A DNA stretch of 64,000 bases from the NCBI GenBank assembly GCA_000711775.1, contig ARYC01001200.1:1-64000 (forward strand), given 5' to 3'. The stretch comes from Oxytricha trifallax. Its lineage: Eukaryota; Ciliophora; Spirotrichea; Sporadotrichida; Oxytrichidae. The notes beneath the pieces were generated by a model. The model saw only the letters and a program-made list of their open reading frames with translations, searched no databases and was not told the origin of the DNA. Shown here piece by piece: positions 1 through 10,938 of this stretch (within the stretch, counting starts at the first letter, position 1; every line of letters begins with the position of its first letter). A program made the translations under genes and the position numbers.

Positions 1-1116
1 AAAATGAGCGCTAACCTTTTGAGAAGAGCGGCATTACTTGGATCAAGTCAATAAAAATTATCATTCCAGCAACCAAGAAAAGTAGAGACCAGAGACGCTT
101 GTATTTAGTGGGAGCCTACTTATGACAACTTTGACCAGTCTAGCTTTGAGATTTAAATATAAAATAAGTAGGAGGTTATCAAAGAAGCTGTGCAAATTGA
201 GGAGGAGGTTAAACAACCCGCCATAGAGCATTTAATAATTACAAGCAAAAGTTGACTATTAATGCAAAGAATGCAATAAAGTTTTCCTATACAAGTCAAC
301 TTACAAGAGACATTTGAGAGATATACACAACAATATGCCTAGGTTATATCTAAAGGATTAGAAAAAGAATGGCAAATATATCTGTGAGTTCTGTGAGAAG
401 CCATATTTTCATACAAGAGACCTCAAAGTGCACTTAAAGAAAAAGCACAATCAAAGTTTTGTCTTTATTCATGAACCTTCAGGAAAAAGATTCCTATAAA
501 AAAGAAGATGAAGAAATCCTGCCGAGTCTCTTAGAGTTGAGGTATAGAAGTAAGTCATAATGAAGAAAGCTGTCAAGAACTTTCCTGTCTCTGAGATAAA
601 TAAAATCATGGCAAGAATTGAGGCGATGAAGATTCCTATCTTAAAAATTATTGACATAGATTCTTGTCTTGAAAGCTACCTCACTCTTTAGGATAAAGTA
701 GAGAAAAGAGTCATCACTAATGACTAATATGCCTATAAAATATATCCATTCAATTACTTCCCTGCTGATGATAAGTTCCAAATGGAATTCGCTAATTAAT
801 ATTATGCTCTTTAACAAGCAAAGTTTAGAGAGTGTAAGAATATTATTTAGCTAGATGCCATACTACTTAGAAAAGATCATGTTGCATTTAGACTTCCTCT
901 CCTCGAGATGACTAACAGAGAATTTTTATCTGACAATAGATGCCAGAGATAAATTGGCTAGATCGTGCAGCAAATAGTTGAGGATATTGAAGAACTTCAC
1001 AAGCTTGGCTATGTTCATAGAGACTTAAAGCCAGAGAACATTATGATGGAATTTCAACCACTTAGAGTTTATATTATTGATTTCAACTGAGCTCAAAGAG
1101 TGCAAGCCTCTGCATT
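1..1116 (+). mobile_element. TBE-1, partial telomere-bearing element, left part truncated by window edge
   Basis: The window opens at the start codon of a TBE 57-kD gene. The element is cut at 1114-1116 by the target ATT of the nested TBE-2. Short matches to the TBE kinase gene appear beyond TBE-2 (GCTCAGTCATGCC at about 5304 and AGTGCGATGTCACG near 5390). A TBE right terminus ends at 6397, so the element probably resumes at 5301 and finishes there. The transposase and 22-kD genes would lie left of the window. Confidence 0.75.
4..1113 (+). pseudogene. TBE 57-kD gene: C2H2 zinc fingers plus protein-kinase domain, interrupted
   Basis: With TAA/TAG read as Gln, the ATG at 4 opens MSANLLRRAALLG, the same start as the other TBE copies (MSGKLYRKAALLG at 3707, MSAN at 24703). 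Two C2H2 fingers follow: CKECNKVF with H-x4-H near 250-320, and CEFCEKPYF with H-x4-H near 385-450. A kinase core lies near 990-1090, with HRDLKPEN (catalytic loop) and IIDFN where a DFG is usual. Frameshifts occur near 232 and 510, and a TGA after DFN stands where other copies have Arg. The end is lost to the TBE-2 insertion. Family knowledge: TBE 57-kD proteins combine zinc fingers with a kinase domain. Function in transposition is not established here. Confidence 0.8.
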
Positions 1117-1235
1117 CAAAACCCCAAATCCCCTTCAATAGTTTGATTGAGTTTTTAATTGATAAAAGTAGACCATTAGTGCATATTATAATGGGATTTT
1201 AATAGGGTTTATGTAGGGGTTTAATGTTTAAATGT
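1117..1235 (+). repeat. TBE-2 left terminal inverted repeat with C4A4 telomere-like end
   Basis: Begins CAAAACCCCAAATCCCC, then TTGATTGAGTTTTT, AAGTAGACCATTAGTGCATA and GGGATTTTAATAGGGTTTATG. Each block reappears inverted in 5190-5300. The C4A4 tract matches the telomeric repeat of spirotrichs and is the diagnostic feature of TBEs. Confidence 0.85.
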
Positions 1236-1254
1236 TAGTAATTTAAGTGAGTAT

Positions 1255-2528
1255 ATGCGAGGTTTGGGGTCAGTTTATGACAGTGAGTATATAGATTTAT
1301 TGTTTAAGTTGCGATATGGATGTGATGAATTTAGTGATCAACTCAAGCCTGTTCTGAATTATACGTCTATAGCAAGGCTACTCCATAAATCTCCTGCAAC
1401 TGCGAGGTCTCACTGTCTATTAGCATTGAATTTAAAGAGATAGCATCTTAATTCTAAGTCTAAGAGACTCTTAAACTTTTAGCAGCATCATATTGATTAT
1501 CTTATTAATGATAAGACTCTTAAATACTGGGCACACTTCTCTCTAGCCTAGAGGGCTGTGATGTTTCATCGCCAATTTCCTGAGCTTCACATATCTGCTT
1601 AATCGATAGCTAACATATATAAAAAGAACGGAATATCTTACAAGACAGTCAATCGCATTAAGAGAGTGATTGACTCTAATGTTACATTTTAAAAAAATAA
1701 TTTAAATTATATACTCGATTAAATGCAGAGGTCTTAAGAGCATAATATAAAGTTCATACACGCTGATGAAGCTGTATTTACATTCAATACATTTATATCA
1801 AGGTCTTGGTACAAGAGGTATAGTAATATAGAAGTTTATGACTAAAAAGTTAAGGTGTAAACTCATGCTATTCTTGGTGGAATAAGTGAAGATAGTGGCC
1901 ACAAGACTTATGTTATTCACCCTCGTTCTATAAAGACTGAATAATATATTAAGTTCTTACAATAACTCAGAAACAAATACCCTGACTAAGAGATTATTCT
2001 GTTGTTGATAACTTATCAGTTCATAAAACTAAAGACTCAAGGAAGGAATATGAAAGGCTAAACATAACAACTGAAATTAATGTTCCTTACAGCCCTTAAT
2101 TCAATGGATTGAATTATATTGGGGGTTATTGAAAGTACACTACAAGAAACTTCTACTCTTTCACTTGATGCACAACTTGAAGATAGACACAATAGATTTT
2201 ATTAAGAGAGTCAGCGATGATGATGATGATGATTTTTAGCCACTGAATTAATTTACGGGAGGTTATCAACCGTTTATATGGATTTAACATCAAACCTTTC
2301 AAAGCACTCTCGGACTAACACCTGACTTCTGAATTCCTATGTGCTTTGTAGTAAGGACATTTCTGCATTGGCCCAAACCCCAGGTTATCTCACTCAGTGA
2401 AACTTCCAATTGCCCCTTCCGGGGATGTTTATGTTCCTGTTTGGCGAGTCAGCGATGATAAAGCTAAAGTATGCGCAAGAGAAGGTAGATTTTGTGTTTA
2501 TAAATAAGTATTAGATTAAAGCAAATGA
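1255..2528 (+). pseudogene. TBE 42-kD DDE transposase, frameshifted and interrupted by an insertion
   Basis: The ATG at 1255 opens MRGLGSVYDSEYIDLLFKL. A helix-turn-helix-like region (ARLLHKSPATARSH) is followed by YWAHFSLAQRAVMFHRQFP. The catalytic set is visible: HADEAVFTFN near 1760 (first D), DNLSVHKTK near 2008 (second D) and VPYSPQFNG-IELYW near 2090 (E). One T is missing at about 2000 relative to the TBE-G copy, and another shift lies near 2105. The tail after KRVSDD is split by a 238-bp insertion and resumes as KAKVCAREGR, ending at 2526-2528. Family: TBE transposases belong to the IS630/Tc1/mariner DDE superfamily and act in the nucleus on the element ends. The gene converges on the 22-kD gene. 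Confidence 0.85.
2222..2459. mobile_element. 238-bp insertion in the TBE-2 transposase, flanked by 14-bp direct repeats
   Basis: GAGTCAGCGATGAT occurs at 2208-2221 and again at 2446-2459. The TBE-G copy has only one such segment and runs straight through (RVSVDKTTICAREGR). The inserted DNA is less AT-rich than its surroundings (GCCCAAACCCCAGG, TTGCCCCTTCCGGGG). Its leading bases repeat GATGAT. It has no recognisable coding content on either strand. It could be a small transposon with a target duplication, an IES-like segment with a pointer repeat, or a captured genomic piece. Confidence 0.6.
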
Positions 2529-3313
2529 ATAAGTTCACAAATTAAATTGCCCGCAAAGGGATTTGGCTTCTCTTTCTTTTCTTCCTCTTAAGGCTTGCTT
2601 GGGCCCATGTTTCCTCTCTTAGTGCCAGCGCCTGCATCAATGTTCATCTCTTCTGGCTTTTATAAATCTTTGAAGAGCCTCTTACTCAATTCATGTTATA
2701 CTTGAGACTTTCTCTCTCTGTTTAATTTGCTGCGATCTTTCATAAAGTATATAACAGTACCAGGTTTTTCTATAAAGTTAGAAGACTAAGCTTACTTGAG
2801 ATGAAAGGATGCTATTAAAATTCCAACAGCCAGGTATCACTTATTTTAATACATTGCTTCTCTTTTTCTTCAGGAGAGATGCTGTAGCGTATCTTATGAG
2901 CTTCTTAAATAACTTCATTTAAGAACACAGGTTTCAGAGTTGCAAAAACACCCAAGAAGAAGTTTCTATCTAGCAACTTATTAGAGAGCTGTAGATTTAA
3001 TGGAAGATATAGAGCAACATCTGGATCACTCATAGCATCGTCATATAGGTTTGTAACAGATATTTCAGGGTAGTTAGAATTTCAATCATCCTAATTTAAT
3101 TAGACTTAAAAGCTTTTTCTCTTCACTCAGTAAGGCTTTTAAGAATGAGATTTTAGTTCCCTCCTAAGTCGGCAAGAACAATCCAATTATTAATGATTTA
3201 TTAATCTTACTTAAGAACTTACCTTGCTATACCAAGTATCTATAAAGGTCCTCAAAACTTCGAAATTTTCCTATTAAATCTTGAGATTATATTCTCTTCA
3301 TTGCATCATTCAT
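2390..3313 (-). CDS. TBE 22-kD protein, two exons, function unknown
   Basis: Reads from the ATG at 3313 (MNDAMKRIQSQDLIGKFRS). The internal core resembles SNKLLDRNFFLGVFATLK..LEVI. A 26-nt GT-AG intron at 2770-2795 interrupts the Ser-Lys after the HP-F/Y-x-SS motif. Splicing joins it to a basic tail (KKPGTVIYFMKDRSKLNRERKSQ). Homologous exons with the same intron occur in TBE-F, G, C, D and E. There is a frameshift or TGA near 3090. The 3' end overlaps the convergent transposase. No family with known function is recognised. Basic, charged composition would suit a nucleic-acid-associated accessory protein, but that is inference. Confidence 0.75.
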
Positions 3314-3706
3314 GGATTTAACAAACTTTCTCCATTAATATGCTCCTAATAATAATAAATTTAATTAGGTTGTGCTCTTATTTTATTTAAAACTCAATTA
3401 GGAGGTTAAATTAAAGTTCAAAACCGTATTATGTGGTACATAAAAAAGAACTGTTAAACTTCCCCTCCTTATTTTGCTAGAACAAATTTAGGAGGACCAC
3501 CTAACTTTACAAAACACATTTAGGTGCATTTAAATGTATAAAATGGATGAATTAGTATATAAATTATCTCAAAATTAAAGAAAATTGAAACTAATGACAC
3601 ATAATCTGTTCTTATATAAACTCTCTTATACTTTTTAGGATGTACTTTACTCCAATATAAAGAAAGAATTTATTCAGCTTACATCATTATTTATAGTAAC
3701 TATAAA
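3314..3706. promoter_or_regulatory. Divergent promoter region between TBE 22-kD and 57-kD genes
   Basis: About 390 bp, AT-rich. Contains ATTAGGAGGTTAA at about 3399, CTCCTTA on the top strand at about 3465, and TTTAGGAGGACCACC at about 3490. A similar AGGAGGT(C) motif sits in the same place in TBE-F, G and D and as AACTTAGGAG in TBE-C, which makes it a candidate shared regulatory element. Confidence 0.45.
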
Positions 3707-5139
3707 ATGAGCGGTAAATTATATAGAAAAGCGGCATTGCTTGGCATTAGCCAGAAAAAACTTTCTTTGATGAATCAACAAAAAATTGAGACTTATGATG
3801 CCTCTACCTAATATGAACCTGAAATTTTCTTACCTTAGGTCTCAGACTTTTAATAAAAATTCAATTGTTAAATAGAGATGTAGAGCTAAGAAATTTAAAG
3901 CGAAGTTCCAATAAAAATGGTTGAAGAGGAGGAAGAGAAAAAAGAAATAAAGATAGATCATTTTTGTGAAGAGTGTTAGAAGAGCTTTACTTATAAATCT
4001 GATCTCAAACGTCATATTTTAGAGCAGCATTCGAACAAACCCAACTCTATCTTGAGCATGATAAGATAAATGGAAAATATTTCTGCCCTTACTGTAATAA
4101 GTAATACAATCATTCAATGGATCTAAAAGTTCACCTCGAAAAAAACTATGGTAAAAGTTTGAGGTCATAGATCCTGAGACTGGTGAAATATTTCTTTAAA
4201 AAAGAAAGCCAAGAGACTCTTTAAATCTCTGGAGCGAAGAGTTAAGAAAGAGAATAAACTTATTAAAGCAGTGAGAAACGTCTCTGTCTCTGAGATAGTT
4301 CTCAAGATACTTGCACTCAAGCTTCCAATATTGAATATAAATAGCCTAACTGAGTGCAAAGAAAGTTATCTTATTCTTGAGGATATTTTTGAAAAAAGTC
4401 AAAACTGATAAGCAGTTTGCTTATTAGATTTATCCATTCAATTACTTTAAATGCGATGACAAATATCATATGGAGTTTGTCAATGAGTTTCAAGGTCTTA
4501 CTAAAGCAAGGGATAGACAGAGCAGATTTATTGTTAAACTTGAAGCAATTCTTCTTGCTTAAAATCATGTAACTTTTCGCCTACCTTTATACTATATGAC
4601 ATTAAGAGAATATATTCAAGACTAAAGGTGTCCAAAGTAACTACCTCTTATTCTAACAAATGTCTGCAAATGTATTGATGAGCTGCATACTTTAGGATAC
4701 GTGTTACAAGATTTAAAGCCTGAAAACATTATGCTTGACTCTTTACCACTCAGAGTGGTAATAATAGACTTCAATAGATCGTAAAGAGTTGAGGCTTCAG
4801 GACTGGCCAACGTTCATGCCACTCCTGAATATTTTCCAGAGAGAGAATACTGGAGGGATGGAGATATTAGGTGGGATATCTGGGCTCTAGCGCAATAATA
4901 ATAGAGTGCGATATGCACAGAAAGACTACTACAGTTGTAGAAGAGAAATAGATTCAAAGCAAAGAATCCAGCAATATCTAGAGCAAAATAAGATAAAAGG
5001 TAAAATGAGAGATATGGCTGAGCAAATTATCCTGAAGCCTAACAACAGAGCAGAACATACAATCGACTAGATAATTAGTTGCTTAGGAGAAATTAAGTTT
5101 AGAAAGTTGCCTCATGATGCTAAGGTAATGTTTGAGTGA
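3707..5139 (+). pseudogene. TBE-2 57-kD zinc-finger/kinase gene, frameshifted
   Basis: Starts MSGKLYRKAALLG. An acidic linker (VEEEEEKKEIKID) precedes finger 1 (CEECQKSFTYKSDLKRH, about 3972) and finger 2 (CPYCNKQYNHSMDLKVH, about 4087). The kinase C-lobe lies near 4690-4890: GYVLQDLKPENIML replaces the HRD of other copies with LQD, followed by VVIIDFNR, TPEYFPEREYW and RWDIWALA. Frameshifts occur near 4050, 4160 and 4395, and in the C-terminus. The end TGA is 5137-5139. With the catalytic HRD lost, this copy would not be an active kinase. The DFN that replaces DFG is shared by the other TBE copies. Confidence 0.8.
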
Positions 5140-5184
5140 ATATTTAAAATACACCAGCTAAAATACACACTAATTTACACAACA

Positions 5185-5300
5185 TTTTAACCCTAATATC
5201 CTACATAAATCCTATTAAAACCCTAATAAAGTATGCACTAATGGTCTACTTTTATCTATCAAAAACTCAATCAAACTACTGAAAGTGTTTTGGGGTTTTA
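5185..5300 (-). repeat. TBE-2 right terminal inverted repeat
   Basis: Carries ACCCTAATATCCTACATAAATCC, TATGCACTAATGGTCTAC, AAAAACTCAATCAAAC and GTTTTGGGGTTTTA, the inverse of the left terminus. The final base differs by one from a perfect CAAAACCCC end. Confidence 0.85.
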
Positions 5301-6397
5301 ATTGCTCAGTCATGCCAAAAAAGGGTGGTCTTTTGTTCGCCGCATTTTTAATATCCAGAATCGACGTGTTTGCCTGACCACGGAAAGTGCGATGTCACGT
5401 TACCATATTGATTTGTGAAAATGCAAGTCATTCTAAAATATTTATATTATTTGCAAACAATTTTGTCTCAGTGCCAAAACCATGGTGGAGCCATTGCTCA
5501 GGCATGCCCGAATATAGCTGATTTTTTAAGAAACTCTTATCATTTTATATATATATTTTTTGCTATTGTAATCGTACATTTAAACTCATGATATTGTCGA
5601 TAAAACATCACTGCTCTTTTACCCTTTAAGAAATGAGCCCATTATTTTAGAGTCTTATCATTCATTTGATAATCGCTATCATTTTGCTAAATTCTAAAAA
5701 GTGTCTTATACATAGAATTTAGGGCCTATCTCTTTTTACTCAATCATATTTCTTTTGAAATAAAATGAAATTAAATTATAAATCAATCAAATATATATTA
5801 AAAAAATGGAAAAATGCCTAATCAATATCCTCTGTGTCATTAAACATTAATGTAACTTACAAAAAACATATATACCAATTTATTTTTACAGGTGTTACAC
5901 CTTGTAAGACTGAAGGCGTCGCTTAATAGTTAGTTCTAGAAGTCACTGAGAGAGGTTCACAGGAAGTCAGTATTTGTGATGAAGATCGGATGACGATGAT
6001 GATGAAATGTTTTTTTATAGATTTACGTTTACTATTGCTATTATTATTGATAAATTTTGTAATTAACTTTATTTCCTATAAAAAACATCAGGAATGCTTA
6101 TTTATAATGAGATCTCACAGTTGCATCTGATTTTAGGAGCAGCTCTGGTAAAGAAGTATAATACAAAGCTTGGGTTGATCACTATAATAAATTACATCCA
6201 TATTTAATTAAAAAAATAAATCTATTAATCACAGTCACAAATTGACATCAAATCTCGCATATTTTCTATTAAATAACTAATATTTTAGCTATAACCCTAT
6301 CATAAACCCTAAAAAATCCTAATGAAGTATGCTTTAATAGTTTACTTTTATTAATAAATAACTCAATTAAACGACTGAAGTGATTTCTGGGGTTTTG
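5301..6397 (+). mobile_element. Probable right-hand remnant of TBE-1 with a TBE terminus at 6397
   Basis: Immediately after TBE-2 there are short kinase-gene matches (see the TBE-1 entry). A TBE right terminus lies at about 6280-6397: ATAACCCTATCATAAACCCTAAAAAATCC, GAAGTATGCTTTAATAGTTTAC, AACTCAATTAAACGACTGAAG and CTGGGGTTTTG, followed by AAT. It aligns block by block with the TBE-2 right end, so both belong to one subfamily. About 600 extra bases, including repeat R copy 1 (5808-6085), sit between. Whether the end belongs to TBE-1 or is a solo end is inference. Confidence 0.5.
5808..6085 (+). repeat. Dispersed repeat R, copy 1
   Basis: Shares with copies at 20722-21030 and 43310-43605 an upstream block (GTGTCATTAAACATTAATGTAACTTAC), a run of A then T-rich DNA ending TTTACAGG, a variable core (here GVTPCKTEGVAQQL-like in one frame, to about 5995), and a downstream block (TTTTTATAGATTTACGTTTACTATTGCTATTATTA). 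In copies 2 and 3 the block between GTAAGTTAC and TTTACAG or CTTTATAG looks like a short GT-AG intron; in this copy the donor is GTAACTTAC. Confidence 0.55.
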
Positions 6398-6400
6398 AAT

Positions 6401-8285
6401 GTAGCTTATTTGAAGGAGAGAAAAACTAGTTAATATATAAATTTTTAACTTATTGGAATCACTATGAAAATCCGATAATAAGATTGCCATTTTATAAAAC
6501 CTGTGCATTTTGATTGGTCGTCTTGATGAAAAGGATTATGTTTGAATTTTAAACAGGTTTTTCTCAGTACTGTGAAAATTAGAGTTTTAATTTTTTCGGA
6601 AAATAAAATGTATGTTTTTAACAAACCCCAAAATTGATTCAAAATTCTAAGAAAAGTTGTCAAAAGCTAATCTTTAATTGTATCATAATTTCTTTAATTT
6701 TAGGAGTAAAATCGGCTAAAGCATGTAGAAATGATAATTAAAGGATATTGAAATTTTAGTAAAGACTTAAAAATGACTGTAGAGATCACGGAAACATCGA
6801 TAAAGGTAACAGTAGAGTGCCTTAAACTAAATAATGTTTATCTTATAATAGGGAATTTTTAAGCAATCACTAGATGAAATAATCATCCAATATTCAATTC
6901 TGAGTATTTTCTTCAAAAAAGACGCACATTGAGCAACATTTTTAGTTTTTACATGGCTTATTTCGATACCTAATAGTGATTCCTGATTTTTCTATTGACT
7001 ATTATCGTTCTAGTCCTTTTCATTCGTCATTTCATCTTTATCGTCTCCTTTTAACAGTTAATCTTCAGCTACTATTGTCAATACTATTATTATATAGATG
7101 AAGTAATGCCTCTTCGATTGAATATCAAAATCAGTTCTTGAGCTAGTCAATGGAATAAAGTTTTAAAGACTTTACATGTCGTTGTTTGGCTATTATGGTT
7201 ATTTTACTATAAGTTATTAATAGTTTATAATTATTTTAGCTGATGTAACTGTAGAGAAGACATTTTCATAACATAGTTTCCCTGTTTCCTTTTCTCTGAT
7301 AGTAGTAGACACTATTGTAAATTCTCAATTTCATGCAACTACTACATCATCTGATTGTTTTCCTTGATTAAAATTCCACTGTTATTATGCTGAATCACTT
7401 TTTAGTATTGCTATTTCTCTGCTTATTGAACAAATTAAGTAGTGTCTTTATCACTCTTTTATTTCAGTCTATCATCACTTTCTTGCGATCAGCTTAGCTC
7501 TCTCCCAAAAGAATATAATATGAAGCAAAATATATTACGAGTAAATCTCCATACAAATTATGATTTTTATTATGATTCCCTGTTTTAAACTTGGTAAAAA
7601 TAAAGCTTTTACCAGATTTCTAAAGAATTTTTGTTAAAAAATGGCAGCGATTGGTCTAAAAACCCTATCTAAATACTTTTACTTCCTCCATTGCTTAAGA
7701 AAATAAGTTCTGATATTTTATAAATTATTTTTATCGAATTCCTGGATCAAGATCAATTAATTATATGCTTAAATTTTATATACTAAAAATTAGATTAACT
7801 AATAATTAATGGCATTAAAGTAGGAAAATCGAAAAATTTACATGAAGATAAATGACTTAATTTCGTAATTGATAAAACCTCACCTATCTCAATTTATTTA
7901 TTAATTGTCTGTATTTTAATGACATTTGTTCTGAACAATACATTCCGATAAGACTGAGCCAAAAGCACTGATGAAACATGTTAATGCATAACCCTTTCTT
8001 ATTTTATTTATTTCTGTTTGATTGCTCAGCTTTTATCTTCTATTATTTAATCTTATTACATATTTTAAGTGCTTAAAAGGTGGAAGGTATTAAATAATTA
8101 TTAATCAAGGATTTATTTTATTATTTTATATCAAATTTTTGAAATCTATGAATGAAGGAAAATATATATTTTTTTAATAAAAGTTTTATGCTTATTAAAA
8201 ATTCATTCAATAAAATGAATATTAAGATTACAAATATATATATTAAATTATTTCTCTTCAATTAAGTTTGTTAATTTTTATAAAT
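6401..8285. other. AT-rich non-coding stretch
   Basis: No coding segment, RNA gene or repeat could be supported on either strand. Base composition and frequent TGA in all frames suit germline-limited intergenic or IES-type DNA. Confidence 0.4.
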
Positions 8286-8290
8286 TTATA

Positions 8291-8790
8291 ATGCAGTAAG
8301 ATAAGAAGTTCGATTAAAAACAGCATGGAATCCTTTAATCAGTGCCAACGACAAAACACTGGGAGAGATAGAAGAGGAAATGGAGATACAGAGGATCACG
8401 AAGGAGTTAGAGTAGATATAATTTATAAGGGTAAATACCAGAAATGCTGTGGGTGGCAGTTTAACAAATTAAAAGTTAACAGGCTAAAGTGAAGTTCAAA
8501 ATATAGTTAATATTTAACTTAAAATCTATTAAGTCAGACCATAATGTGAGAACTTAAAAAAGCCTTAATTAAAAATTAGACGTCGAAAGCAATTCAACTA
8601 CTCAAAGATGCTAATTTGGGGACTAAACAACAAGTCTTCAGGCTCCAATAAATTTACAACTAGATTATGCGACCAAGAAGAACAGCCCTGCTCTTATTAC
8701 TACAAAGAAATAATAGGCATTGTATTTGAACAAGCACTGCTGCAATGCTCAAATCTCTGACTAAGCGAGATAATGACGCACAGTAAGGCT
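8291..8790. other. Coding-like island, strand uncertain (candidate macronuclear-destined segment)
   Basis: The DNA is richer in G+C than its flanks. On the plus strand 8324-8492 reads MESFNQCQRQNTGRDRRG. Between 8510 and 8790 both strands stay open. The minus reading (NLVVNLLEPEDLLFSPQ) looks slightly more protein-like than the plus reading (FNYSKMLIWGLNNKSSGS). No family is recognised. It may be a short germline gene segment or a gene fragment. Confidence 0.3.
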
Positions 8791-8799
8791 CAAAGCTAT

Positions 8800-9945
8800 T
8801 AAGTTATTTTCAAAATTGTTAAGTAAAACTTTATTAATTTTGATGCAATTTAAATGAATTAGAATTTTGAATATATAATAAATATATAAGATTGCGAAAT
8901 ATCAAGTAATTAGTAAATGAGGAAATGTATACTAATTTAAAGTTAAATAAAGTATTATTTATATTTTAAATAGTATTTTTGAGAATATCTTTCAATTATA
9001 TCAGCAATTAATAATTAATGAGTCATATATGATACATAGTTATGATGGTTAGCTTAATATTAAAACCTTTTATTAATTTTATTATTATAGTTAAACATTC
9101 TTAGTTTGATCACATTAATACTAATGTATATGAATTCTTTAATTATATTTTAAAAACTTATAATTTAAAGATGTAAGTCTATAATATATTTTAGTGGCTT
9201 CTTACTGTTATTAGATTACATTATAAATGCCATTAAGATAAGTAGAAATGCTAATGAAAATAGCGTTATTTTATCTACACACACATTAAGATTTAATAAT
9301 GGATTTTAATGCATTAATGGAAGATTAAAGCTAGGTATTTTGAAATATTTAATGTATTTTTATATAAATCCAAAATACATACAGTCATCAATATGTATTG
9401 CTGAAAAATAAGTACTGTATAGATATCAGATTACAGTGATAAAATTTAAATATTAATTTTATCATATTAATATTATGCCGGTGTTTTTATCATTACAAGT
9501 ACTCTAATATTCTTTGCTCATCCATTCATAATTTGCAAATACATTCTATAGGTGCAAGAAACAGCATTTATAATAAACTTTATTAATTTTATGTTAAGTG
9601 TTCTCCAGAAATTGTCTGTAAAAATTAGACAAGCTAAACAATAAAATATCTTTCTATTAGTGACTAATACAGTAAATGTTAATTAAAATAATGAAAGTGA
9701 TTATATAATTACATTGGACTACATGTGTAATAAAGCAAAACTCACTTATAAATTTTATTTTTATTCTTTTAATAACGAACAAATTCTTATAAAACATTTA
9801 TAATATGTAGGTTTGTGAAAATTTGGCTTAAATAGGGTTGCCAATATCGCTTTTAAATATTTATAAGTATTCATAATATATAATTATTTAAACATATTAA
9901 TTTAATTATTTATGCTATATTAAACAGCTAACTCAATCTTGTCCA
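8800..9945. other. AT-rich stretch left of TBE-C, no feature seen
   Basis: Very AT-rich with short homopolymer and AT runs. The left terminus of TBE-C should fall here, but no CAAAACCCC or matching inverted repeat could be found. Confidence 0.4.
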
Positions 9946-9949
9946 CCAC

Positions 9950-10938
9950 TCATGTCCCTATCTTTTTCAGCTAGTTACCAAAAGATGTAAAGTTATGTCT
10001 GATTTTATTAGGCCGAGCAAATACTTCTAAGTTGAGCCTATCTGGTGCCATCTGTTGAATGAAGTCATATATTTCCTTGGGCTTTTCAGAGTGCTTTCCT
10101 ACTTCCGAAAAGATGACATTATTTGTCACGTGATTCTTGAGCATGTCGGTAACGTAGCCTTTTTGCCCAATAAGAAAGCTCTCGCTATTATGGTCTGTGT
10201 ACATGCCAGATCCTTTGTGTAATTTATGATTTTTGGTAAGTTTTATCCATTCACCTTTCTCAACTTCATCATAGCCGTGGATTTTCAGGAATTATCTTGC
10301 AACCTCTTTCTTCTAATTCACAAACCACATAATGAATATACCTCTAACTTACTCCAACTCAATAGGCATCCTTAGAATTTCCTCGTCTGACACTGTATAA
10401 TATGGTACCCCTTGATTTATTCTAAAGGCTGAATCCATTAGTACGACCTCATATAGCATATTGTGTCTCTCCATAGCGTCTTTTGCGATTTTCTCCCACA
10501 TTTGATAATCGTTTATGTCTCCCTCGAATATGACTGGCTCCGTTATTGTCTTGTAAGTGGTTTAGTATACTTTCTCCTAAATTTGTATAAGCCGGTACCC
10601 TTCTATAACATCAGTCTCAACTTTTGCAAGGCCTATAGGGGATTTTTGAGTTCTGCTATCATCTCTCACTTTGGCTATTACTTTGGTTTTGATTGCTTTT
10701 AGCTTGCAAGTTTTTTCATGGGTCTTACAGTTGAAGGCTCTGTCCTTAACTACCCCGCAGTATTGACATGTGCGTTCTTCGAGTTTAATTATCTCTCTGG
10801 CATTTTTATGGGCTTCTCGATGATAATTTGAATAGTGAACTTCCAGAGAATTTAAGGTATCAAGAGCAGTTGGTGTCTCGCAATAGTTGCACAAATATTT
10901 CAGGCATGTTGATCTTCTATAGCTCCATCTTCTTAGGC
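9950..10938 (-). CDS. Transposon-borne zinc-finger plus MT-A70-type adenine methyltransferase-like protein
   Basis: Nearly one open frame of about 320 codons in ciliate code. N-terminus: a C2H2-type CNYCET..H-x4-H near 10890-10820, then C-x2-C..H-x4-C (CQYCGVV..KTHEKTC) near 10770-10710. C-terminal half follows the MT-A70 order: GDINDYQMWEKI, VVLMDSAF at the DPPW position, YTVSDEEILRMPI, GIFIMWFVNQ, GYDEVEKGEWIKLTK, HNSESFLIGQKG, NVIFSEVGKHSEKPKEIYDF and LEVFARP with SFGN. Known: MT-A70 proteins transfer methyl groups to adenine N6 in RNA or DNA and use D/N-P-P-W. Here the motif reads DSAF, so activity is doubtful. The ATG at 10938 (MPKKMEL) is one frame off; an upstream shift is likely. Stop 9950-9952. 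Confidence 0.8.

Larger units (their letters stand above)
1117..5300 (+). mobile_element. TBE-2, full-length telomere-bearing element nested in TBE-1
   Basis: The left end starts CAAAACCCCAAATCCCC at 1117. The right end finishes GGGGTTTTGGGG-like (GTTTTGGGGTTTTA) at 5300. Both are flanked by ATT (1114-1116 and 5301-5303). The terminal 100 bp are inverted repeats of each other: the GATTGAG..GTAGACCATTAGTGCATA region on the left matches TATGCACTAATGGTCTAC on the right. Length is 4184 bp, or about 3950 without an internal 238-bp insertion, close to the usual 4.1 kb. Genes: transposase (+), 22-kD (-), 57-kD (+). All three are frameshifted, so this copy is probably inactive. Confidence 0.9.

Noticed and set aside
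10463-10702. Plus-strand open frame opposite the MT-A70 gene
   Set aside because: Shadow of the minus-strand MT-A70/zinc-finger frame, hydrophobic and without homology to the other TBE genes.
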